A DNA stretch of 64,000 nt from Emcibacteraceae bacterium. Lineage in GTDB: Bacteria; Pseudomonadota; Alphaproteobacteria; Sphingomonadales; Emcibacteraceae. Positions 7,966 to 18,882 of the stretch are shown piece after piece; the first letter of the stretch is position 1; every line of letters starts with the position of its first letter. A program made the position numbers and the translations under genes. The stretch is taken from positions 1-64,000 of the forward strand of contig JANQJN010000078.1 in assembly GCA_028281625.1 (NCBI GenBank), written 5' to 3'. Under the pieces are notes generated by a model that saw only the letters and a program-made list of their open reading frames with translations, was not told the origin of the DNA and did not search any database.

Positions 7966-10191
7966 TTAAGCAGGGAAAGTGGAAATAGTGAAAACCACGT
8001 GTGTCACTTTTCCATTTTTAGACAGTGTTGAGAGCTCGCCTCCGATGAGTTTTGCAACATCCTGCGCGACTGATAAACCAAAACCAGAAGCAATTTTTGT
8101 TTCAAATTCACGGTTCACAGCTTTCTGATCTGAGCCACTGCCGTGTAAATTATAGGTTTTAACGAATAACTCATCAGCCTTTTCTTCGTCAATATTCTGA
8201 TTAAGTAGTGGTACTTCTATTCTGACCTGTGCTTTGCTGTTAACCAAAACAGAGACATGAAACTCATCACCCATATCCGCATTCTTTGTGGCGAAAGTGA
8301 TGATCTTGATAAGGCAAAGCACAATACAGTGTTTATCGTTATAAAGAATGACATCGATATTATCGTCTATTCCAGTGACTTTAAGTTCCTTACTTTCCAG
8401 AATCGGAGAGATTGTCTCAATTGCATCCTGGATCACCGACTTTAATGAAAATGATTCTGGCGAAGGTTCTATGAGACCCGCATCAAGTTTCGCTGAATCA
8501 AGGATATTATTGACGGCTTCCTTTAGATGATTGGCGGCATTTATGATGTCTTTGGTATTTTTCCTGTATCTCTCGCTTACTGGTCCCCACATTTCATTAT
8601 CGATCATTTGCGAAAAACCGATTATTGCATTCAGCGGCGTTCTAAATTCATGGGAGAGGTTGTGAAGTAGCTCTGACGCCACCTCATCCTGATTTTCTGC
8701 AGCTTTTAGATGATCGAGCGAATAATCTGTTTCGCTTTCATTTGCAGATGCATTTTTATCGCCATCTTCATCCAGCAAATTATCAGAAAATTCCGGACGG
8801 TGCGTTTCTTCGGATGTTGTATCCAGCTTTTCCACTAAAGGGGAGGTTAAAATGAGTTCGCTGTCTTCTTCTTTGACTTCTTCTTGTTGCTCGGAAACTT
8901 CATTGTCGTTGGTTTGCGCAATAGAAAAGATATCTGTACCGCTGCGGCTTAAGTGTGCGCTTCCGCGAAAGCCCGTAAAGCGGCCATTATCAAGATCAAA
9001 TGTTGCGATCGCGCTGAGAAGATGTGTCTGAAATATACCAGGCGCCATTTCAAAATCAAACTCTTCGTCTCTGAAGGGCTGACGCTTTTCAAAAAGGGCA
9101 ATAAAATCGTTCGGGTCGCTTTCGCTTGCCCCTTTGCGCCGCCAGAGGCAAAGAAAATCCTCGCCTGCCAAATCTTCCGGTGATTGCAAGAACACGCTTT
9201 CAGCATTTTCAGAGAGATACTTGATATTGCCATAGCGATCAATTTCCCAGAACCATTCATCAGCAATAGTCGTTGGTCCGCCTTGCGGCGCTTCATGTTC
9301 CAGAATGAGCTCTTCATCTTCTGGTTCATACACTGGGTCAAGTTGGTCATTGGCGCTTTGCAATTCATTTTCTGCAGGCTTCGACAGATCCGGCGCTATT
9401 TCTAGTGATGCATCCTCTTTTTCATCTGCAGCTTCTCTGGAAAGCTCATCTGTCTCAATAGCGGCTTCGGACTTTGTATCTTCCTCGAGCTTTTTTGAAA
9501 TGATCCTGGAAATAAGGCTTATCTTTTCGGTCTCATCTTCTGGATCTGTGAGAATCGGGTCTTCAGGGACCGGCTCTTTAACTGGTTCTTCAATATTTTT
9601 CTTGCCCCTTAGAAGTTCAAGAATATTGGCCGTCGCGTCTTCGTTGAGCTCAGTTGAGTTTTGTTCTGCTTCTTCAAGATCGTGTAAACTAACTTTAGAG
9701 GTTTCCGCCAGCGCGACCAATTCCTTAACTTCAGATTTTAGACGCCTTGAAGTTCTGGTTTGTTCATCAAGTTCGCGCCTCAAAAGAGGTGATAATCCGA
9801 ACCTGTCAGCGATATGCTCTCTGTGTTCATCAGACGCATATTTGATTAGATAGAGGAGTTGCTCATCATCGATCATCGCCTCCTCCAGCAGTTTTCCGGA
9901 CACTTCGACCACGTCTTCGCTGATCAGTTTGATAAGTTCTTCTGGCGGATTATCGATAGTGAGAAGGATGTCACATAGCTCCTTGCGGATGCTGATGTCC
10001 ACATCCGCAATAAGTTCGTTGATGATTTCGATGAGCATACGAACCTGGTTTTCAGACTCCATTGGTCGCTGCTGTAAAAAGAGATCACAAATATGGGAAA
10101 AGAGAAGGGTACGACTCTCAACAGAATTATCCTCTGCGAGCGATAGTAGGTTTCTAATTCTATCATCAAATTGTGCTTTATTCTGCACCAT
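7966..10191 (-). CDS. DUF2336-PAS histidine kinase, cytoplasmic
   Basis: A 741-residue soluble sensor kinase. Residues about 5-145 match the HEAT-like DUF2336 pattern of alphaproteobacteria (RKELCDILLTIDNPPEELIKL, truncated here to RKELCDILLTIDNPPEELI; later DEHREHIADRFGLSPLLRREL). Residues about 150-310 are acidic and low-complexity. A PAS-like domain follows at about 310-420 (DEWFWEIDRYGNIKYLSENA), then HisKA with the phospho-acceptor in LLHNLSHEFRTPLNA (His about 513), and a C-terminal ATPase domain. The ATPase domain is divergent: the N-box reads IKIITFATKNA and no DxGxG G1 box is visible, although GFGLSVAQDVAKLIGG (G2) remains. No membrane segment was seen. It lies about 255 bp upstream of pilA in the same direction. 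Confidence 0.85.
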   Translation of the reverse strand: MVQNKAQFDDRIRNLLSLAEDNSVESRTLLFSHICDLFLQQRPMESENQVRMLIEIINELIADVDISIRKELCDILLTIDNPPEELIKLISEDVVEVSGKLLEEAMIDDEQLLYLIKYASDEHREHIADRFGLSPLLRRELDEQTRTSRRLKSEVKELVALAETSKVSLHDLEEAEQNSTELNEDATANILELLRGKKNIEEPVKEPVPEDPILTDPEDETEKISLISRIISKKLEEDTKSEAAIETDELSREAADEKEDASLEIAPDLSKPAENELQSANDQLDPVYEPEDEELILEHEAPQGGPTTIADEWFWEIDRYGNIKYLSENAESVFLQSPEDLAGEDFLCLWRRKGASESDPNDFIALFEKRQPFRDEEFDFEMAPGIFQTHLLSAIATFDLDNGRFTGFRGSAHLSRSGTDIFSIAQTNDNEVSEQQEEVKEEDSELILTSPLVEKLDTTSEETHRPEFSDNLLDEDGDKNASANESETDYSLDHLKAAENQDEVASELLHNLSHEFRTPLNAIIGFSQMIDNEMWGPVSERYRKNTKDIINAANHLKEAVNNILDSAKLDAGLIEPSPESFSLKSVIQDAIETISPILESKELKVTGIDDNIDVILYNDKHCIVLCLIKIITFATKNADMGDEFHVSVLVNSKAQVRIEVPLLNQNIDEEKADELFVKTYNLHGSGSDQKAVNREFETKIASGFGLSVAQDVAKLIGGELSTLSKNGKVTHVVFTISTFPA

Positions 10192-10520
10192 TTGCCCAAC
10201 GTCCCCTATAAAATACTCTACCTAACAAACTGCCTTAAATATTTTGAACGAAAAGTAAGTTTAGATGTGTGTATTTCCTCGTGATTATTTATAACTTGCT
10301 GTTTAAGCCTTCTCCGCGTTCAATATAACCTGATATTAGGTTCATATCCAGTGAAAGCTATGGTTAACGGAATAAAAAATACAATATTTTTCTGTGCCTA
10401 AAATATTTTAATATTATTATGCAAATGGGCTCACAGATATTATATTATTTCAAGAAAAAGTAATATAGTTAGCGAATATTACAAACTTACCCATTAGGTA
10501 AATGTTAGAAAAGAAACTCA
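10192..10520. other. Intergenic region between the DUF2336 kinase and the Lrp gene
   Basis: An AT-rich divergent spacer of about 330 bp holding the presumed promoters of the minus-strand kinase and the plus-strand Lrp/AsnC gene. I see no gene, no long repeat and no convincing palindrome in it. Confidence 0.6.
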
Positions 10521-11018
10521 ATGCACCAAATAAAGCTTGATGAAATTGACCTGAAGATCCTGCAAGTTTTACAGGAAGAAGGCCGAATTACAAACGTGAA
10601 TCTTGCCGATCGTGTCGGGATCACTGCACCGCCTTGTCTAAGGCGAGTGCGGGCGTTGGAAGATGCCGGTTTTATCCGTGGCTATCACGCGGACTTGAAT
10701 GCGGCTAAACTCGGGTATGATCTGGTGGTCTTTGCAATGGTGGGGCTTCACAGTCAGGCTGAAGCAGATCTTCAGGCTTTTGAAGAGTTGGTGGGTGGCT
10801 GGCCCATGGTCCGGGAAGCTTACATGCTTAACGGTGAGATTGATTTTATTCTTAAAATCGTCGCGAGAGACCTAAATCATTTTCAAACATTTCTGACAAC
10901 TCATCTCACTCCGGCACCAAACGTGGCCAATGTGAAAACATCCTTAAGCATCCGGTGCGGCAAAGACCGGTCCGGAATTCCCTTTACGCCTGATGATGTG
11001 GTAATCGAAAGTCCATAA
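10521..11018 (+). CDS. Lrp/AsnC family transcriptional regulator
   Basis: A 165-residue feast/famine regulator. The N-terminal helix-turn-helix covers residues about 5-60 (DEIDLKILQVLQEEGRITNV, then LADRVGITAPPCLRRVRALE). The C-terminal RAM/AsnC effector domain covers residues about 70-150, with GEIDFILKIVARD typical of Lrp. Family members bind DNA as multimers and respond to amino acids, commonly leucine, but the effector is not evident here. The gene is single and ends at a strong bidirectional terminator. The neighbouring target genes cannot be named from sequence alone. Confidence 0.93.
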   Translation: MHQIKLDEIDLKILQVLQEEGRITNVNLADRVGITAPPCLRRVRALEDAGFIRGYHADLNAAKLGYDLVVFAMVGLHSQAEADLQAFEELVGGWPMVREAYMLNGEIDFILKIVARDLNHFQTFLTTHLTPAPNVANVKTSLSIRCGKDRSGIPFTPDDVVIESP

Positions 11019-11047
11019 AAAAAGCCGCTTGAGAAAGCGGCTTTGTA
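11017..11047. terminator. Bidirectional intrinsic terminator between lrp-type gene and greA
   Basis: A perfect 10-bp stem (AAAGCCGCTT at 11021-11030, AAGCGGCTTT at 11035-11044) with a GAGA loop. It has A residues on the left and T residues on the right, so it has a T-tract when read from either strand. It sits just past both convergent stop codons and should end both transcripts. Confidence 0.92.
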
Positions 11048-11065
11048 TTCTGCCGTGGGTCCACC

Positions 11066-11539
11066 TTAAATGAAGTCGATTTTCACGATTTCATAATATG
11101 TTTCTCCGCCAGGTGTTTTGACCTCTACCTCATCACCAAGGTTACGTCCGATAAGCGCACGGCCAATTGGGGAGCTATAGGATATTTTACCGGCAGAAAC
11201 ATCCACTTCATCCACGCCAACGATCTGATAAGTGCTTTCCTTATCATCTTCGTCCGCAATAGTTACGGTAGAGGCAAACACAACAGTATTGCCGGACAGT
11301 TCCCTTGGGTCAATTACCTCCGAACGGCTAAGGCTGTCCTCAATCATCTGAATACGACCTTCAATCATGCCCTGTTGTTCTTTGGCGGCATGATATTCAG
11401 CATTTTCAGAAAGATCTCCGTGGGCGCGCGCTTCTTCAATTGCTTTAATGACTGCGGGTCTTTCAACATGCTTCAGGTTTTTAAGCTCTTCCTCAAGTCG
11501 GTTGTGCCCCTCAATGGTCATGGGAACTTTTTCTACCAT
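11066..11539 (-). CDS. greA: Transcription elongation factor GreA
   Basis: A 157-residue factor that binds the RNA polymerase secondary channel and stimulates cleavage of backtracked RNA. The start chosen is the ATG at 11539 ([19 protein letters not shown]), which gives the usual GreA length; the frame is open 25 codons further upstream, but that extension has no GreA homology. The N-terminal coiled coil carries the key acidic tip [18 protein letters not shown] (residues about 38-55), and the C-terminal FKBP-like domain includes [18 protein letters not shown]. It is 109 bp downstream of carB in the same direction and may be partly co-transcribed with it. Confidence 0.96.
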   Translation of the reverse strand: MVEKVPMTIEGHNRLEEELKNLKHVERPAVIKAIEEARAHGDLSENAEYHAAKEQQGMIEGRIQMIEDSLSRSEVIDPRELSGNTVVFASTVTIADEDDKESTYQIVGVDEVDVSAGKISYSSPIGRALIGRNLGDEVEVKTPGGETYYEIVKIDFI

Positions 11540-11648
11540 TTTTATTTCTCTATCCAAAAAAGTATCAAAAAAATATTGGCACATTTGATCCGCGGATACA
11601 AATGTGGATTTCAAATAACCAAGATTTTCGCGTTAAATACTCAATCAA

Positions 11649-14600
11649 CTAAACATAAGATTGAAGGGGTTTAACTTCAAGTGAAGAAGATTTCAAGACT
11701 TTTATGGCTTCCATGGCCGAAATTGCCCCGCGGGACGTGGTATAATATGGAATATTGCCGACCAGCGCTGACCTTCTAAGTGTATAACTATCCTGGATCG
11801 ACTGCGCGCCTTCAGTTGTGTTAAAGATTAAATCAATCTCGTCATTCTTGATCGCATCCACAATGTGAGGTCGACCTTCCAGCACTTTGTTAATACGCGT
11901 CACTTCAATGCCATGTTCTTGCAAATATGCCGCTGTGCCGCCGGTCGCAACAACCGTGTAACCCATGGCAACCAGTTCGCGGGCAGGGGTAATCATTTTA
12001 GCTTTGTCACGGTTTTTAACTGAGATAAACACACGGCCCTTCATAGGAAGATGTGTGTTTGCCGCGATCTGGGATTTTAGGAACGCCCGTGGGAAATCAT
12101 CATCAAGGCCGATTACTTCACCTGTTGAGCGCATCTCAGGCCCAAGCAGAATATCCACGTCAGGGAAGCGATTAAACGGGAGCACCGCTTCTTTTACGGC
12201 CACATGTCCGGTCCGGTAGCTTGGAATGTCAAAATCTTTCAGTTTTTCACCAGCCATTAGTCGTGCTGCGATTTTGGCAACCGGTGCGCCGATGGCTTTA
12301 GCGACGAAAGGAACTGTGCGGCTTGCGCGTGGGTTTACCTCGATCAGGTAAACCACGTCATCCTTAACCGCAAACTGCGCATTCATAAGGCCACGTACAT
12401 TAAGTGCCAGTGCAAGCTTTCTGGTTTGTTCTTCCAGATCATCGATCACGCTGTCTTTAAGCGAATAGGGCGGAAGTGAGCAGGCACTGTCACCTGAATG
12501 GACGCCTGCTTCTTCAATGTGCTGCATGATCGCGGCAACGTGAACATCTTCACCGTCGGCAAGTGCGTCCACATCAATTTCTGTGGCGCCGCCCAGATAC
12601 TTATCAATAAGTACCGGACTTTCCCAGGATACGCTCACCGCTTCTTTCATATAGCGCTCAAGAGAAACCGTATCATAAACAATTTCCATAGCGCGCCCAC
12701 CCAGAACGTAGGAGGGCCGGATCAAAATCGGGTAGCCAATCCCTTCGGCGACTTCGACGGCTTCATCAGTTGTGGTGGCGATGCCGTTTTCCGGCTGCTT
12801 TAGATCAAGCTTGTTGACCAAATCCTGGAACCGTTCACGGTCTTCTGCCAGGTCGATGGAATCCGGCGATGTTCCCAGGATTGGAATATCGGCGGCTTCA
12901 AGGGCATGAGAAAGCTTTAGCGGTGTCTGACCGCCGAACTGGACAATCACGCCCACCACTTCACCGCTTTCCTGTTCCTTGCGGATCAGGTCAATTACAT
13001 TTTCTGCCGTGAGTGGCTCAAAATATAAGCGGTCGGACGTATCATAGTCTGTTGAAACCGTTTCCGGATTGCAATTGACCATGATGGTTTCGTAATTTTG
13101 TTCGCTCAAGCTAAAGGCCGCATGACAGCAGCAGTAATCAAACTCGATGCCCTGCCCGATGCGGTTTGGACCACCACCAAGAATCACCACCTTCTTACTG
13201 TCGGTAGGATCGGATTCACATTCGCTCGTTCCTGCTGCATCCCGCTCATAACTTGAATAAAGATAGGGTGTTTGCGATGCAAATTCGGCAGCACAGGTAT
13301 CGATCCGTTTGAAGGAGGGGCGAATGTCCATACTTAACCGCTTCGCAGTGACTTCCTTTTCTTCTAGGCCGGCAAGTTCCGCCAGTCGCTCATCAGCAAA
13401 CCCAAGGGACTTCAACTCAACGAAAGAGGCTTTGTCTTCGGGTAGGCCATTTTCACGGATATTCTTTTCTGCATCGATAATCAGTCTGATTTGTTCAATG
13501 AACCAGGGATCATATTTGGCGATTGCATGAATTTCATCTGTCGACATGCCCAGGCGTAGTGCTTGCGCCATTATAAGCAGCCGGTCTGCCGTAGGTTCAG
13601 CGAGTGCCGCGCGGACCGCGTTAATATCGCCTATCTCCGGATCATAGCCCGGCACAGGGACTTCATTTAGTCCGGTAAGATCCGTTTCCATTGAACGAAG
13701 CGCTTTTTGCAGGCTTTCCGGGAAGCTGCGACCAATAGACATGGCTTCACCAACCGATTTCATAGCGGTGGTAAGCGTTGGCGCTGAATCCGGGAATTTT
13801 TCAAAAGTAAAGCGCGGAATTTTAGTGACCACATAATCAATGGTTGGCTCAAAAGACGAGGGTGTTACGCCGGTAATTTCATTTGAAAGTTCATCAAGCG
13901 TATAGCCAACTGCAAGTTTTGCTGCCACCTTGGCAATCGGGAAGCCAGTCGCTTTGGACGCAAGTGCCGAGGATCGGCTCACACGCGGATTCATTTCAAT
14001 CACCACAAGGCGGCCATCGGCTGGGTTAACCGCAAACTGCACGTTTGATCCACCGGTTTCAACGCCAATGGCGCGAAGCACAGCGATCGATGCGTTTCGC
14101 ATGATCTGATATTCTTTATCTGTGAGCGTGAGCGCTGGTGCAACGGTAATACTGTCCCCTGTGTGAATGCCCATGGGGTCAAAGTTTTCAATGGAGCAAA
14201 TGATGATGCAGTTATCAGCCTTGTCGCGGACCACTTCCATTTCATATTCTTTCCAACCGATCAGGCTTTCATCGATTAGAATTTGTCCAACAGGGGAAGC
14301 GTCAATTCCACCTTTGACGATGGCTTCATATTCTTCACGGTTATAAGCTACACCACCACCGGTACCACCCATCGTAAAGCCGGGACGGATAATGGCTGGA
14401 AGTCCAACCTGATCCATCCGTTCTATTGCTTCGTTGATGCCGGTAGCCCGGTCATAGCCAATGATCTTACCGTCTTCATTTTTTATTTCTGGGGAGGAAA
14501 CAATAATCGCACGCGGGTTTTCAATCCCGATCTTGTCCATGGTGTCCCTAAACAGTTCCCGATCTTCTGCAAGGTTGATGGCATCAACCTTTGCGCCGAT

Positions 14601-14945
14601 CAATTCCACGCCATATTTTTCAAGAAGTCCTTGACGCTCAAGCTCAAGCGCGGTGTTTAGGCCGGTTTGTCCGCCCATGGTTGGCAGAATCGCATCGGGC
14701 TTTTCTTTTATAATGATTTTTTCGACCATTTCTGGTGTGATTGGTTCCACATAAGTGGCATCAGCCAGATCCGGATCGGTCATAATGGTGGCGGGATTAC
14801 TGTTTACGAGGATGACGCGGTAACCTTCTTCGCGCAGAGCTTTACAGGCTTGAGTGCCTGAATAATCAAATTCGCAGGCCTGGCCGATGATGATGGGACC
14901 AGCGCCGATAATCAGTATTGAATTTATGTCCGTACGTTTAGGCAT
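11649..14945 (-). CDS. carB: Carbamoyl-phosphate synthase large subunit
   Basis: A 1098-residue enzyme that makes carbamoyl phosphate from bicarbonate, ammonia (delivered from CarA) and two ATP, for pyrimidine and arginine synthesis. Two homologous ATP-grasp halves are visible, each beginning with a nucleotide-binding signature ([20 protein letters not shown] near residue 12 and [20 protein letters not shown] near residue 570). The C-terminal MGS-like allosteric domain starts near residue 950 ([14 protein letters not shown]). Length and order are normal for bacteria. The start codon overlaps the end of carA by 8 nt, implying translational coupling. Confidence 0.98.
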   Translation of the reverse strand: MPKRTDINSILIIGAGPIIIGQACEFDYSGTQACKALREEGYRVILVNSNPATIMTDPDLADATYVEPITPEMVEKIIIKEKPDAILPTMGGQTGLNTALELERQGLLEKYGVELIGAKVDAINLAEDRELFRDTMDKIGIENPRAIIVSSPEIKNEDGKIIGYDRATGINEAIERMDQVGLPAIIRPGFTMGGTGGGVAYNREEYEAIVKGGIDASPVGQILIDESLIGWKEYEMEVVRDKADNCIIICSIENFDPMGIHTGDSITVAPALTLTDKEYQIMRNASIAVLRAIGVETGGSNVQFAVNPADGRLVVIEMNPRVSRSSALASKATGFPIAKVAAKLAVGYTLDELSNEITGVTPSSFEPTIDYVVTKIPRFTFEKFPDSAPTLTTAMKSVGEAMSIGRSFPESLQKALRSMETDLTGLNEVPVPGYDPEIGDINAVRAALAEPTADRLLIMAQALRLGMSTDEIHAIAKYDPWFIEQIRLIIDAEKNIRENGLPEDKASFVELKSLGFADERLAELAGLEEKEVTAKRLSMDIRPSFKRIDTCAAEFASQTPYLYSSYERDAAGTSECESDPTDSKKVVILGGGPNRIGQGIEFDYCCCHAAFSLSEQNYETIMVNCNPETVSTDYDTSDRLYFEPLTAENVIDLIRKEQESGEVVGVIVQFGGQTPLKLSHALEAADIPILGTSPDSIDLAEDRERFQDLVNKLDLKQPENGIATTTDEAVEVAEGIGYPILIRPSYVLGGRAMEIVYDTVSLERYMKEAVSVSWESPVLIDKYLGGATEIDVDALADGEDVHVAAIMQHIEEAGVHSGDSACSLPPYSLKDSVIDDLEEQTRKLALALNVRGLMNAQFAVKDDVVYLIEVNPRASRTVPFVAKAIGAPVAKIAARLMAGEKLKDFDIPSYRTGHVAVKEAVLPFNRFPDVDILLGPEMRSTGEVIGLDDDFPRAFLKSQIAANTHLPMKGRVFISVKNRDKAKMITPARELVAMGYTVVATGGTAAYLQEHGIEVTRINKVLEGRPHIVDAIKNDEIDLIFNTTEGAQSIQDSYTLRRSALVGNIPYYTTSRGAISAMEAIKVLKSSSLEVKPLQSYV

Positions 14946-16110
14946 GTTTTAAAATCAAATCCATAAAGCGGTCAAAAAGGTAATGGCTGTCTTGTGGGCC
15001 CGGGCTTGCTTCCGGGTGATGTTGTACGGAAAATACCGGTTTACCCACCAGTTCAATACCGCAGCATGTTTGATCAAAAAGTGAAATATGACTGAGCTTG
15101 ACACCGTCAGGCAACGTGTCTTTATCGACCATGAAGCCGTGGTTCATGGATGTGATTTCAACTTTGTCAGTATTATAATCCATCACCGGGTGATTGGCAC
15201 CGCGGTGACCTTGATGCATTTTTGATGTTTTGGCACCTACAGCCAGTGCCAGCATTTGATGGCCGAGGCAAATTCCAAACAGTGGTATATTTGTTCTAAG
15301 CAGTTCCTGTATCACTGGAATCGCATATTCACCTGTTGCGGCCGGATCGCCCGGCCCATTTGAAAGAAAGATGCCATCAGGCTTGTGCGAGAGTATTTCT
15401 TCTGTAGAGGCATCAGCAGGCACAATTGTTACATTTGCGCCTACTGACGATAGACAGCGCAGTATGTTTCTTTTTATGCCATAATCAACTGCAACCACAT
15501 GAGCCTTTGGGTTTTCCAGCGTTTGATAGCCGTTTTCCAGGGTCCAGCGGATCTGGTCCCATTTATAGGTTTGTTTACAGCTGACTTCGATTGCAAGGTC
15601 CATGCCTTCAAGTCCCGGCCAATCATTCGCTTGTCTAACAAGGTCAGGAATGTCAAATGAACCTTCCGGATTAAAACAAATGACGCCGTTTGGAGCGCCA
15701 TTTTCTCTGATGTATCTTGTAAGCTTTCTGGTATCAATGCCTGAAATTCCAACAAGCCCCTGGCTGATGCACCAGTCATTGAGATGACCTGCTGCCCTGA
15801 AGTTAGATGGTTCTGTTATATTCTGGCGAACAACAAGGCCTCGGGCTGCTGTCTGGTTGGCTTCTTCGTCATCTACATTTGTTCCTACGTTGCCAATATG
15901 CGGGAACGTAAAGTTTATGATCTGCCCGGCGTAAGAAGGGTCCGTCAGAATTTCCTGATAACCTGTCATGGATGTATTGAAACAGACTTCGCCGACTGTG
16001 GTGCCAGTTTTACCCAGTCCGTATCCCCAAAAAACGGAACCATCTGCGAGCACCAATACGGCTGTAATTTTGTCGTGCGGTGGCATCTGGTCGGTTTTTA
16101 ATTCTGACAT
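14938..16110 (-). CDS. carA: Carbamoyl-phosphate synthase small (glutaminase) subunit
   Basis: A 390-residue subunit that hydrolyses glutamine and channels ammonia to CarB. The N-terminal CPSase_sm_chain domain (residues about 12-145) includes [17 protein letters not shown] and [20 protein letters not shown]. The C-terminal class I amidotransferase domain has the nucleophile in [12 protein letters not shown] (Cys about 275), and the His/Glu pair in [11 protein letters not shown]. It heads the carAB operon, and the minus-strand promoter should lie between 16111 and about 16300. Confidence 0.98.
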   Translation of the reverse strand: MSELKTDQMPPHDKITAVLVLADGSVFWGYGLGKTGTTVGEVCFNTSMTGYQEILTDPSYAGQIINFTFPHIGNVGTNVDDEEANQTAARGLVVRQNITEPSNFRAAGHLNDWCISQGLVGISGIDTRKLTRYIRENGAPNGVICFNPEGSFDIPDLVRQANDWPGLEGMDLAIEVSCKQTYKWDQIRWTLENGYQTLENPKAHVVAVDYGIKRNILRCLSSVGANVTIVPADASTEEILSHKPDGIFLSNGPGDPAATGEYAIPVIQELLRTNIPLFGICLGHQMLALAVGAKTSKMHQGHRGANHPVMDYNTDKVEITSMNHGFMVDKDTLPDGVKLSHISLFDQTCCGIELVGKPVFSVQHHPEASPGPQDSHYLFDRFMDLILKHA

Positions 16111-16341
16111 ATATAATAGACTTTACTAATGTATATTGAATGCGGCGATTTTCATTTGATCTAATCTCGAAATTTCAAGATCCGACCTAAATTGACCGGA
16201 CAATAATAAATAGAAATCTCGCAGTCAAGTGAATATCGATCGAAAATATCATAAAAAAAATCCTTTAAAATCAATAACTTAAAAGATAATTTGCAGTTGC
16301 ATTATTCTTCGATTTCGGGTAGAGTCTCCTTTTCCTGAAAT

Positions 16342-16383
16342 AAAAAGCCGACGGACCTTGAGATGTCAATTGTCGGCGTTTTT
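16342..16383. terminator. Terminator-like hairpin upstream of yqeY
   Basis: A 6-bp GC-rich stem (GCCGAC at 16347-16352, GTCGGC at 16372-16377) with a 19-nt loop. It is flanked by AAAAA on the left and GTTTTT on the right, so it looks like an intrinsic terminator from either strand. It ends only about 24 nt before the yqeY start, inside the spacer between divergent carA and yqeY. It may insulate the two operons or act as an attenuator in a leader RNA. No leader peptide was convincingly seen. Confidence 0.55.
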
Positions 16384-16406
16384 GTAAAATAAGGATATAA
16401 AACAAT

Positions 16407-16859
16407 ATGTTGCGCGACAAATTTAATACTGCGATGAAAGAAGCCATGCGTTCAAAAGACAGGCGTCGGCTTGCAACCATCCGGTTGATCATGGCCGCAG
16501 TGAAAGACAGAGACATCTCAGTACGTACCGAATCAGATAGTAAAGTTGGCGACCCTGAGATACTCGAAATCCTTTCCAAAATGGTCAAACAGAGAAACGA
16601 CAGCGTCAAAGCGTATGATGAAGCTGGTCGGGACGAGCTTGCTCAACAGGAGCGCGATGAGATCGAAATCATCAAAGAATTTCTTCCCAAGCAGTTAGAT
16701 GATGGTGAAATTGAAGCTGCTGTGAAAGGTGCGATCGAGCACACATCTGCTTCAGGCCTTAAAGATATTGGTAGAATCATGGCTAGGCTTAAAGGTGAGT
16801 ATTCCGGTCAGATGGATTTTGCCAAAGCAAGCGCTATGGCAAAGAATTTACTCTCTTAA
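16407..16859 (+). CDS. yqeY: GatB/YqeY domain-containing protein
   Basis: A 150-residue protein of the YqeY family, related to the tail domain of the amidotransferase subunit GatB. Typical features are MLRDKFNTAMKEAMRSKDRR at the start, LSKMVKQRNDSVKAYDEAGR in the middle and IGRIMARLKGEYSGQMDFAKAS near the end (written in part). The biochemical role of free YqeY proteins is uncertain; a link to tRNA-dependent amidation is only inferred from the shared domain. It lies 72 bp ahead of dnaG, as in many alphaproteobacteria. Confidence 0.93.
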   Translation: MLRDKFNTAMKEAMRSKDRRRLATIRLIMAAVKDRDISVRTESDSKVGDPEILEILSKMVKQRNDSVKAYDEAGRDELAQQERDEIEIIKEFLPKQLDDGEIEAAVKGAIEHTSASGLKDIGRIMARLKGEYSGQMDFAKASAMAKNLLS

Positions 16860-16931
16860 TCAGGGATTGTTTTGATTCCCTAATTATCCTAAAGTTTCCG
16901 CTTACGGTTTTTTGGGATTAAAGGTCCACTT

Positions 16932-18842
16932 ATGGGATTTGCGCCAGATTTTCTGGATGAAATTAGAAATCGTCTACCGGTCAGCGAGATCGTGGGGCGT
17001 AAGGTTCGGCTTGTGCGTAAAGGGCGTGAGCACCTTGGCCTTTGTCCATTTCACAATGAAAAGACCCCTTCCTTCACTGTAAATGATGATAAGGGCTTTT
17101 ATCACTGTTTTGGTTGCGGGGCCCATGGGGACGTAATTAATTTTGTACTCGAAACCGAAGGACTCTCCTTTCCTGAAACCATTGAACGGCTCGCCGGTCA
17201 GGCCGGCCTCCAATTGCCAGAATATTCGCCAGAGGATCGTCAGAAATCGAAAGTAAAGAAAACACTGTTTGATCTGATGGAGGCGGTCACACACTGGTTT
17301 GAAAGCCAACTTGCCGCCAAGATAGGAGAGCAGGGGCGAACCTACATTCAGAAACGGGGTCTCACTAATGAAACCGTCAGAAAATTTCGCTTAGGATTTG
17401 CGCCAAACAGCAAAATGGCTCTGAAAGAAGCGATGCTCGCCCGTTCAGAGTTTTCTGAAGAGATGCTGATTGAAGCAGGAATGCTCATAAAACCTGATGA
17501 TGGCGGGGAAAGTTATGATCGTTTTCGTGATCGTATTATGTTTCCGATTACCGATCGTCAAGGCCGAGTGATTGCCTTTGGTGGGCGTGCGCTTTCGAGT
17601 AACGCCAAAGCCAAATATCTCAATTCGCCAGAGACGCCTCTCTTTCACAAAGGGCGCCTACTTTATAATTTGAGTGGCGCGCGCAAAGCTGCCTTTGAAA
17701 AAGGCAGGCTTATCATCGCAGAAGGTTATATGGACGTGATCGCCATTTCCCAAGCGGGTTTTCCGGAAGCGGTTGCGCCACTGGGGACAGCAGTTACAGA
17801 AGATCAAATTCGCGAAATGTGGCGATTGGCGCCAGAACCGCTGATGTGTTTTGATGGTGATAAGGCGGGACAGCGGGCGGCGATCCGCGTGGTTGACCGG
17901 TCGCTTGGACTTTTAAAACCAGGATATTCGCTCAAATTTGTCTACCTTCCAGACGGTGAAGACCCGGACAGTTTTGTCGCTGGTTATGGCCAGCGTGCAT
18001 TTGAAGATCTTCTTTCCAAGGGTGTGCCGCTGGCAAACGTACTCTGGTCAGAACTTATCGGCGGAGTAGATGTAGATACTCCTGAACAGAGAGCGGGGCT
18101 CGAGCAAAAGATCGCACGCATATTATCAGAAATTAAAGATACGAAAATTCGCGGCTACTACGAAAGCGACTTTCAGAAACGCCTCAAAAACCTGTTTGGT
18201 GGTGAGTTTGTTCCGGACATTAATCTACACGAGCAAAATCAATATACGCAAAGCAAAGAGAATCACTCTGGTCAAGTTGCCAAAAACACTTATAGAAAGA
18301 GGTCTTACGACCGATATGAACAACGCGAGTCTATTGGAAATCTTAATAAAACAGAGATCGGAAAGAATGCCCTATTGTCGGTAAAAGACAGGGAAAGGCT
18401 TATTGTTCTAACGGTTATAGAGCATCCCTGGCTTCTGGAGCACCATGAAGAGCTGTTTGCGACCTTCGAATTCGAATCACTTGAGCTTGACAAGACCCGC
18501 AATGAAATAATACGTATAGCAAGTCGCGACTCGGACCTTGAAAAAGAAAACCTGAGACACCAACTGATAGAAAACGGATTGGGCCAGGTGGTTGAAACCA
18601 TATCCAGGCAAGGCGTGTTGACAGCCCAAAAATTTGTTGGGCAAGATTCTTCTGAGGAAGAAACGGAAGAAACCTGGTTGCATTCTATGGATCTTTTCCG
18701 TCTGGAAAAGCTTGAGATGGAAATTGCAGCACTGGGTTCTAAAGATTTGAACGAAGAAGACTTTGCGCGCTTGCAAGCCCTGTTGGAAGAACAGTCAGCA
18801 AGCAAAAAAAATATTAGCGATATCTTGGGTAAAGATACCTGA
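16932..18842 (+). CDS. dnaG: DNA primase
   Basis: A 636-residue primase that lays RNA primers at the replication fork. The N-terminal CHC2 zinc finger is at residues about 35-65 (LCPFHNEKTPSFTV ... YHCFGCGAHGD). The catalytic core has the TOPRIM motifs IIAEGYMDVIAI (near residue 262) and the acidic CFDGDKAGQRAA (near residue 310). The C-terminal DnaB-interacting region (from about 440) is poorly conserved, as is normal. It is in a probable operon with yqeY and rpoD, 40 bp before rpoD, a version of the macromolecular-synthesis operon. Confidence 0.98.
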   Translation: MGFAPDFLDEIRNRLPVSEIVGRKVRLVRKGREHLGLCPFHNEKTPSFTVNDDKGFYHCFGCGAHGDVINFVLETEGLSFPETIERLAGQAGLQLPEYSPEDRQKSKVKKTLFDLMEAVTHWFESQLAAKIGEQGRTYIQKRGLTNETVRKFRLGFAPNSKMALKEAMLARSEFSEEMLIEAGMLIKPDDGGESYDRFRDRIMFPITDRQGRVIAFGGRALSSNAKAKYLNSPETPLFHKGRLLYNLSGARKAAFEKGRLIIAEGYMDVIAISQAGFPEAVAPLGTAVTEDQIREMWRLAPEPLMCFDGDKAGQRAAIRVVDRSLGLLKPGYSLKFVYLPDGEDPDSFVAGYGQRAFEDLLSKGVPLANVLWSELIGGVDVDTPEQRAGLEQKIARILSEIKDTKIRGYYESDFQKRLKNLFGGEFVPDINLHEQNQYTQSKENHSGQVAKNTYRKRSYDRYEQRESIGNLNKTEIGKNALLSVKDRERLIVLTVIEHPWLLEHHEELFATFEFESLELDKTRNEIIRIASRDSDLEKENLRHQLIENGLGQVVETISRQGVLTAQKFVGQDSSEEETEETWLHSMDLFRLEKLEMEIAALGSKDLNEEDFARLQALLEEQSASKKNISDILGKDT

Positions 18843-18882
18843 GGTAGTTTGTTTGCTTTATACATATATTTGAGGTTTATAA

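Noticed and set aside
11540-11614. N-terminal extension of GreA by 25 codons
   Set aside because: The extension has no GreA homology, and the start at 11539 gives the standard length.
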